A stretch of DNA of 64,000 nucleotides, taken from contig JBIIZQ010000003.1 of assembly GCA_044346175.1 (NCBI GenBank), positions 1-64,000 of the forward strand. The letters are read 5' to 3'. The notes under the pieces were generated by a model. The model was not told the origin of the DNA, did no database searches, and saw only the letters and a program-made list of their open reading frames with translations. The stretch is from JBJTUH01 sp044346175 (GTDB lineage Bacteria; Cyanobacteriota; Vampirovibrionia; Vampirovibrionales; JAJTHC01). The position numbers and the translations under genes were made by a program. Of this stretch, positions 59,970 to 64,000 are shown piece by piece (positions within the stretch are counted from its first letter, which is position 1; each line of letters opens with the position of its first letter).

Positions 59970-60311
59970 CTATTTAACTTGACCAAACAACTTTGAAATA
60001 AAGTTATTGAGTGGCGCAAGTACATTTTTAACTGGGGATGCTTTGGGCATTTGGAAGGTTACATTGCCTTCTAAAGGGGTGAGTGCTTTCGTCGCAACTT
60101 TTTGGACTCTTGTAAAGGTGTCTTCTACAAGCGGTGCAGCAGCATTCCCAAAACGAGCTTGCGGGGCTTGAAACTTGGGCTGTGCTACGTTAGCCTGCAC
60201 AAGCTTTTGTTGGAGCTTTTGCATCATCAAACGTTGTTGCATCATGGAGCTGGCTTGGGTTTGAACGTTCAACATGGGTATAGAGACACCTATCAAGCAA
60301 AAAGGAATCAT
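59970..60311 (-). CDS. Small exported hypothetical protein
   Basis: 113 residues from ATG 60311; an ATG at 60275 with AGGTG upstream is an alternative start that leaves little of the signal sequence. Hydrophobic start (MIPFCLIGVSIPML), then MMQQRLMMQKLQQKLVQAN, a Met/Gln/Leu-rich helix, and a Pro/Ala/Phe-rich middle (AQPKFQAPQARFGNAAAPL). No family recognised. Likely in one unit with the ArsC-like gene. Confidence 0.5.
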   Translation of the reverse strand: MIPFCLIGVSIPMLNVQTQASSMMQQRLMMQKLQQKLVQANVAQPKFQAPQARFGNAAAPLVEDTFTRVQKVATKALTPLEGNVTFQMPKASPVKNVLAPLNNFISKLFGQVK

Positions 60312-60879
60312 AAAACGAGGATGACACAAAATCCTGAATTCCTAAAGAAGCGACACCTATAGTCACTTCCAGAACAAGAGCAGGAGGCTTGTGGATGATG
60401 CTGGACTTAGTTTTCAGAGAGAACCAAAAGTTTAGAAACAAAAACTAAACAGCATTTTTTTAATTTGATACTTCAATTATTGCATCTTCAGGGTGAATGT
60501 CAAGTACTTTTTTCATCAAAATGTCATCAATTACGCATCGAAATGTCATAAAGAATGTGTCAACACTTCTAAAGTGCCTTTGCGTTCTAAGAAAGGCTGT
60601 TTTATACTAAGGGGGCTAAGGTGATTTTTATCATAAGCTATTCGGAGATGGGTCATCCCTGCCTTAAGACTTCTTTCAATGTCGTTGCGTGCCTCTTCTG
60701 TTTTTAAGTGTCTCGATAAACCTATACAGCTAAGCATCCCATCACGCAACGAAACGTCGTCTCTATGGCATGGCATGAAGATGCTAGGCGTTTTAGCCCA
60801 GACATTGACGTTTTGAAAATCATCTAAAAATAAAAAGTGTATGTTTGCTTGCCTCTTTTTAACATGAGAGTGTCATGTC
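60312..60879. other. Intergenic region before nadB
   Basis: 568 bp. AT-rich near 60440-60540, with repeated ATGTCATCAA/AATGTCATAA-like stretches around 60510-60550. One weak open frame on the minus strand is listed separately. Confidence 0.3.
60546..60776 (-). CDS. Possible 76-residue hypothetical protein
   Basis: ATG 60776 to 60546. The composition is protein-like: helical middle (RHLKTEEARNDIERSLKAGM), then a possible strand (THLRIAYDKNHLSPL). No ribosome-binding site is clear and no family is known, but it fills an otherwise empty region and runs towards the exported protein gene. Chance is possible. Confidence 0.3.
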   Translation of the reverse strand: MPCHRDDVSLRDGMLSCIGLSRHLKTEEARNDIERSLKAGMTHLRIAYDKNHLSPLSIKQPFLERKGTLEVLTHSL

Positions 60880-62685
60880 ATGATGATGCAGTTCTGTCTT
60901 TCTTTTCCAGCGACTCATCCTTCCAACGATAAGCCTCAGGATGCAACAACCCTCATAAATCGCTTACCCCATGCGACCTCCGGGAGGGAGGGTGAGTCCC
61001 AACAGAACAAAACGTCAAAAAAACCCTATCCCATTCAAGACGTGAGACATACCCCCGTGTTAATGATTGGGAGTGGTCTTGCAGGTGTACTCACCGCATT
61101 GGAGCTTGCCACTTTAAAGGTACCTTGTGTGTTAGTGGTACAAGAAGGCTTTCACGTCTCCAGCTCCTACTACGCCCAAGGGGGGATTGCCGCTTTTTTA
61201 CCTGAAAATACACAGGATAGCTTGGATTCTCATATTGAGGATACCCTGAGTGCAGGGGCAGGGCATTGTGATGCACAAGCGGTACGGGCTATTTTAGAGG
61301 ATGCCTCTTCTTTAGTAGCCACACTAAATGCTTATGGCGTTGTGTGGGATACCCATCCTGATGGGACATACGCCTATGGTCAAGAGGGGTCTCATGCCTG
61401 TCGGCGTATTTTACATGTGGCAGGAGATGCGACTGGTAAGGGCATCATGGATGCCCTTAAAATCGCACTTGAACGCCCCGATTTAAAGCCTTATATCACG
61501 CTTTTAGAGGGGTATCATTTAGTATCTTTGATACAACCTGACGGAAAAGGTACGCCTGTTCGGGGGGCTGTACTCGTAAACCCTCATACGAAACCTCATG
61601 CAGAAAATGAAAATATGTGCCTCTATGAGGCGGATGCAACGGTTCTTGCCACAGGGGGCTACGCACGCTTGTGGCAGTATGCAACCCCGCCCGCTTGTAA
61701 TTTAGGAGAGGGTATTGTAAGTGCTTATGAGGCAGGTGCGGAAATTAAAGACCTACCTTTCGTACAGTTTCACCCTACGGCTTTTGCCTATCAAGGTCAA
61801 GTCAAGGGACTTATTTCAGAGGCACTTCGTGGTGAGGGTGGACGACTCGTCAACGCACAGGGTGAGTATTTTATGACGCAGTACCATCCCCTTGCAGATT
61901 TAGCACCTCGTGATGTGGTGAGTCGTGCGATTTTTGAAACCTGCCAACACACCCCTCCAGCCCCACAGTGTGAGGAAGATATGACCTCTCGTGTCAGCGT
62001 TTTTCTTGATATGACACATCTCTCTGAAGCCTTTTTAAAACAGCGTTTTCCTAGCATCTATCAAAAATGTATCCAAGCGGGGATTGATATGGCAACCACG
62101 CCCATCCCTGTCACACCCGCCGCACACTATACCATGGGTGGTGTTTGGACCGACTACCGTACAGGGGCCACCTCCATAGAAGGACTTTATGCGGTAGGGG
62201 AAGTTGCCTATACGGGCTTACATGGTGCCAACCGCTTGGCAAGCAATTCATTATTAGAATGTGGTGTCATGGCACGACGTTTGGCAAAACATCTTGTGGC
62301 ACAGTACGAGCCAAAACAAACGCTTAACCTTTTAAAAGCACAGGTATTTGATGCCTTCTCTCCCGCCTGTTATGCCTCATGGCAAGCACGTGCCAAGATG
62401 CGTCGCTGTGAGGCAACACAACAGTCACTAAGTACCATCCAAAAGCTTCTTTGGCAGTATATGGGTGTTGTCCGAACCCAGAAAGGCATGCAAACCTTAC
62501 TTGAATACTTTGAAGAAGCACACGCTGAAACAGCCCTCCCCACCCACCCGTGTCATGCTTTGCAGAGCATGTATGATTTTTTAATCCTACTTGTACGCCA
62601 AGCCCTCATGCTACCTCAAAGCCAAGGCGCTCATACGCTCCATACTTCGGAAGAAGTACCCGTAGTAGCGTCTCGTATGTATTGA
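60880..62685 (+). CDS. nadB: L-aspartate oxidase
   Basis: 601 residues starting ATGATGATG. About 55 unconserved residues precede the FAD motif LMIGSGLAGVLTALEL. Then SSSYYAQGGIAAFLPENTQD, HIEDTLSAGAGHCDAQAVR, FHPTAFAY, GEGGRLVNAQGE, LAPRDVVSRAIF, the substrate region PAAHYTMGGVWTD and the FAD-binding GLHGANRLASNSLLE. It makes iminoaspartate for NadA. nadC follows after about 90 bp, so nadB-nadC is an operon; nadA is 26 kb away. Confidence 0.96.
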   Translation: MMMQFCLSFPATHPSNDKPQDATTLINRLPHATSGREGESQQNKTSKKPYPIQDVRHTPVLMIGSGLAGVLTALELATLKVPCVLVVQEGFHVSSSYYAQGGIAAFLPENTQDSLDSHIEDTLSAGAGHCDAQAVRAILEDASSLVATLNAYGVVWDTHPDGTYAYGQEGSHACRRILHVAGDATGKGIMDALKIALERPDLKPYITLLEGYHLVSLIQPDGKGTPVRGAVLVNPHTKPHAENENMCLYEADATVLATGGYARLWQYATPPACNLGEGIVSAYEAGAEIKDLPFVQFHPTAFAYQGQVKGLISEALRGEGGRLVNAQGEYFMTQYHPLADLAPRDVVSRAIFETCQHTPPAPQCEEDMTSRVSVFLDMTHLSEAFLKQRFPSIYQKCIQAGIDMATTPIPVTPAAHYTMGGVWTDYRTGATSIEGLYAVGEVAYTGLHGANRLASNSLLECGVMARRLAKHLVAQYEPKQTLNLLKAQVFDAFSPACYASWQARAKMRRCEATQQSLSTIQKLLWQYMGVVRTQKGMQTLLEYFEEAHAETALPTHPCHALQSMYDFLILLVRQALMLPQSQGAHTLHTSEEVPVVASRMY

Positions 62686-62691
62686 TTGCAT

Positions 62692-62706
62692 ACACCCTGA
62701 GGGTGT
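62692..62706. promoter_or_regulatory. Palindrome ACACCCTGAGGGTGT between nadB and nadC
   Basis: Six-bp perfect arms with a three-base loop, 7 bp after the nadB stop. No T-run. It may be an mRNA processing or stabilising hairpin, or an operator. Confidence 0.35.
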
Positions 62707-62774
62707 CGTGCATGTTTATGGTATATCCTTAAATGTATTGTTAAGATATTTTTTCTTGAGAGAGGCTCCTCTTA

Positions 62775-63761
62775 ATGATGTTATTACCGCCTTCCCCTTT
62801 ACAACTTGAACCCTTCTTGAAACAATTTTTGCTAGAGGATTTGGGCCATGGCGACCTCACTGTGGATACTCTTTTGGGCGACTATCCGCAAGGCGGTATA
62901 GGGTGTTTGGAGGCACAGAGCGGACAACGTCGCATCCCTCACTTACAGGCTAACATGGTGCTTAAGCAATCTGGTGTTTTCTCGGGTGCTTGGCTCATTC
63001 CTGCGTTATTATCCTTGGTGAACCCTTTACTCACATGGGAACCTGCCCCCTCTTGGTGTGCGCTATATCAAACCAAACCACTCCTAGGTAGAGCCCCCTA
63101 TTTGTCCGTCTCGGAATCGTCAGGACATGTTGTGTTAGGTCATTTGGTAGGTCCTGCCGATGCCATGCTCAAAGTAGAACGTACTTTGTTGAATCTTTGC
63201 CAGCATTTATCGGGTATTGCCACCCAAACCCATGCTTTTGCCTCCAAAATAGCCCACACCTCTTGCAGAATTGTCCATACCCGTAAGACCACGCCAGGGC
63301 TTCGTGTATTTGAGCGTGAAGCAGTACTGGATGGTGGTGGGTGTTGGCACCGGTATCATCTGGGGCAAGCCGCCATGATTAAGGACAACCACGTCAGTTT
63401 AGCACAACACATTGCAACCTCCCTTCCCGAATTGGTGGCTCATATTCAAGCACGCCTTTCTCATATGGCACGTTTAGAGGTGGAAGTCGACACTTGGGAA
63501 CAGTTTCAAGCGGTCATAGAACAAACCCATGCTGAAGTCATTTTACTGGATAATTTTACACCAGAAGCCTGTAAAGAAGCCGTAAGATATGCTGAAGCCT
63601 TAAAACAACGCATCGGACGACACGTTATTTTAGAAGCCAGCGGCGGCATTACCCTTGACACTGTACAAGCCTTTGCAGAAACAGGGGTTCATCTTATTTC
63701 TACAAGTCAAATTACAATCGGTGCACCTGCCCTTGATATTGGTTTGGATGTTGCCTTATAA
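62775..63761 (+). CDS. nadC: Nicotinate-nucleotide pyrophosphorylase (quinolinate phosphoribosyltransferase)
   Basis: 328 residues, about 40 more than usual; an insertion lies in the region after QSGQRRIPHLQAN and before ESSGHVVLGH. FLLEDLGHGDLTVDTL, the ERTLLNLCQHLSGIAT helix, HTRKTTPGLRVFEREAVLDGGG, MIKDNHVSLA, EVEVDTWEQF, VILLDNFTP and the ASGGIT loop are all present. The usual GGGxNHR is GGGCWHR, a change next to the substrate Arg. Start ATG ATG at 62775 with AGAGAGG about 11 bases upstream. Second gene of nadB-nadC. Confidence 0.94.
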   Translation: MMLLPPSPLQLEPFLKQFLLEDLGHGDLTVDTLLGDYPQGGIGCLEAQSGQRRIPHLQANMVLKQSGVFSGAWLIPALLSLVNPLLTWEPAPSWCALYQTKPLLGRAPYLSVSESSGHVVLGHLVGPADAMLKVERTLLNLCQHLSGIATQTHAFASKIAHTSCRIVHTRKTTPGLRVFEREAVLDGGGCWHRYHLGQAAMIKDNHVSLAQHIATSLPELVAHIQARLSHMARLEVEVDTWEQFQAVIEQTHAEVILLDNFTPEACKEAVRYAEALKQRIGRHVILEASGGITLDTVQAFAETGVHLISTSQITIGAPALDIGLDVAL

Positions 63762-63864
63762 GCCAGTATACAAGGGGGTTTTGAACGCCTTAGCACAGAT
63801 ATAGGGTATGATTGGTTTTATCCTCCTATAGTCTTTTAGTGTTGTTTAAGGAGGTACCCTGTTC

Positions 63865-64000
63865 ATGAACGCAACGTTGGCTCAAACCACAAAAAAACAA
63901 GCGACTCAATTATGGCAACGCCAAATGTCTCATAAAGTAGGGATACCCTCTCGTGGCATCCTAACCACTTGGGCTTTGCCTGCCACGGTAACGGTAGGGG
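63865..64000 (+). CDS. Start of an unknown gene, cut by the window end
   Basis: ATG 63865 has AAGGAGG at 63848-63854 and stays open for 45 codons to the edge (MNATLAQTTKKQATQLWQRQ, then SHKVGIPSRGILTTWALPAT). Too short to assign. About 100 bp after nadC, same strand. Confidence 0.6.
   Translation, partial: MNATLAQTTKKQATQLWQRQMSHKVGIPSRGILTTWALPATVTVG

Noticed and set aside
1..64000. CRISPR array, prophage, rRNA genes, tmRNA, RNase P RNA or SRP RNA
   Set aside because: No spaced repeats, phage structural genes or characteristic RNA cores were found on either strand when read by eye.

Overview
The window looks like chromosomal DNA of a Gram-negative bacterium from the non-photosynthetic side of the cyanobacterial lineage (Vampirovibrionia / 'Melainabacteria'). 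The strongest pointer is a highly structured outer-membrane protein at 48590-50245 that combines a signal peptide, one SLH domain, a coiled coil and an OprB-like beta barrel ending in Phe, as in cyanobacterial porins. A GHL10/DigH-like exported glycosidase and a kinase with a DICT-like sensory part fit this. No photosystem, phycobilisome or carboxysome gene is seen. The lineage call is inference; the genes themselves are mostly clear.

Layout. 1-2.4 kb: a membrane flippase-like protein cut by the window edge, then a divergent pair linked to pseudaminic acid (methylase and GNAT acetyltransferase); the matching PseB dehydratase is at 39.8-40.9 kb. 2.4-4.1 kb: an exported protein that looks like a GH9 cellulase without its catalytic motif. 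4.3-9.3 kb: the accessory part of the window. A two-gene unit (unknown soluble protein plus polytopic membrane protein) occurs twice in tandem. The two copies share an 82-bp start region and a 531-bp end region that are nearly identical in DNA, while everything between them has diverged; in the second copy the first gene is broken. 9.3-11.2 kb: an FtsQ-like membrane protein and a small hypothetical protein. 11.2-18.7 kb (minus strand): uvrB, hemH, a CbpA-type DnaJ, an unknown protein and the GHL10 protein. 18.7-23.5 kb: a structured leader followed by rpsM-rpsK-rpsD-rpoA-rplQ-rplM-rpsI. 23.5-30.8 kb (minus strand): metX and metY (methionine by direct sulfhydrylation), an MsbA-like ABC exporter, two tandem speD paralogues and a small exported Cys-rich protein. 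31-45.7 kb: rpmE, prfA, tRNA-Thr, pyrE, a zinc-ribbon protein, nadA, rimO, carA, ylxR, yraN, pseB, a degenerate GGDEF protein, nadD, holA, an NrtR-like regulator and rpsU. 45.9-51.8 kb: tRNA-Pro, trpA, trpB, the porin, a 1.2-kb non-coding stretch and rsfS. 52-64 kb: a Cys-rich small protein and a TetR regulator that share an operator-like motif, clpX, clpP, a PD-(D/E)XK nuclease, an orphan histidine kinase, uppP, an ArsC-like protein, nadB, nadC and the first codons of a further gene.

How the genes fit together. Four steps of de novo NAD synthesis (nadB, nadA, nadC, nadD) and an NrtR-like Nudix regulator lie within 30 kb but in separate transcription units. metX/metY feed methionine, whose product S-adenosylmethionine is used by the speD pair for polyamines. 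ClpX/ClpP, UvrB and DnaJ are proteostasis and repair functions. Many genes here begin with two to four consecutive ATG codons, often with no clear Shine-Dalgarno sequence, which appears to be a habit of this genome. Long-stem intrinsic terminators (13-22 bp stems, often with large loops) close many units.

All sequence comparisons were made by eye; no database search was run. Start codons were chosen from ribosome-binding sites, family length and neighbour overlap, and the less certain ones are flagged.
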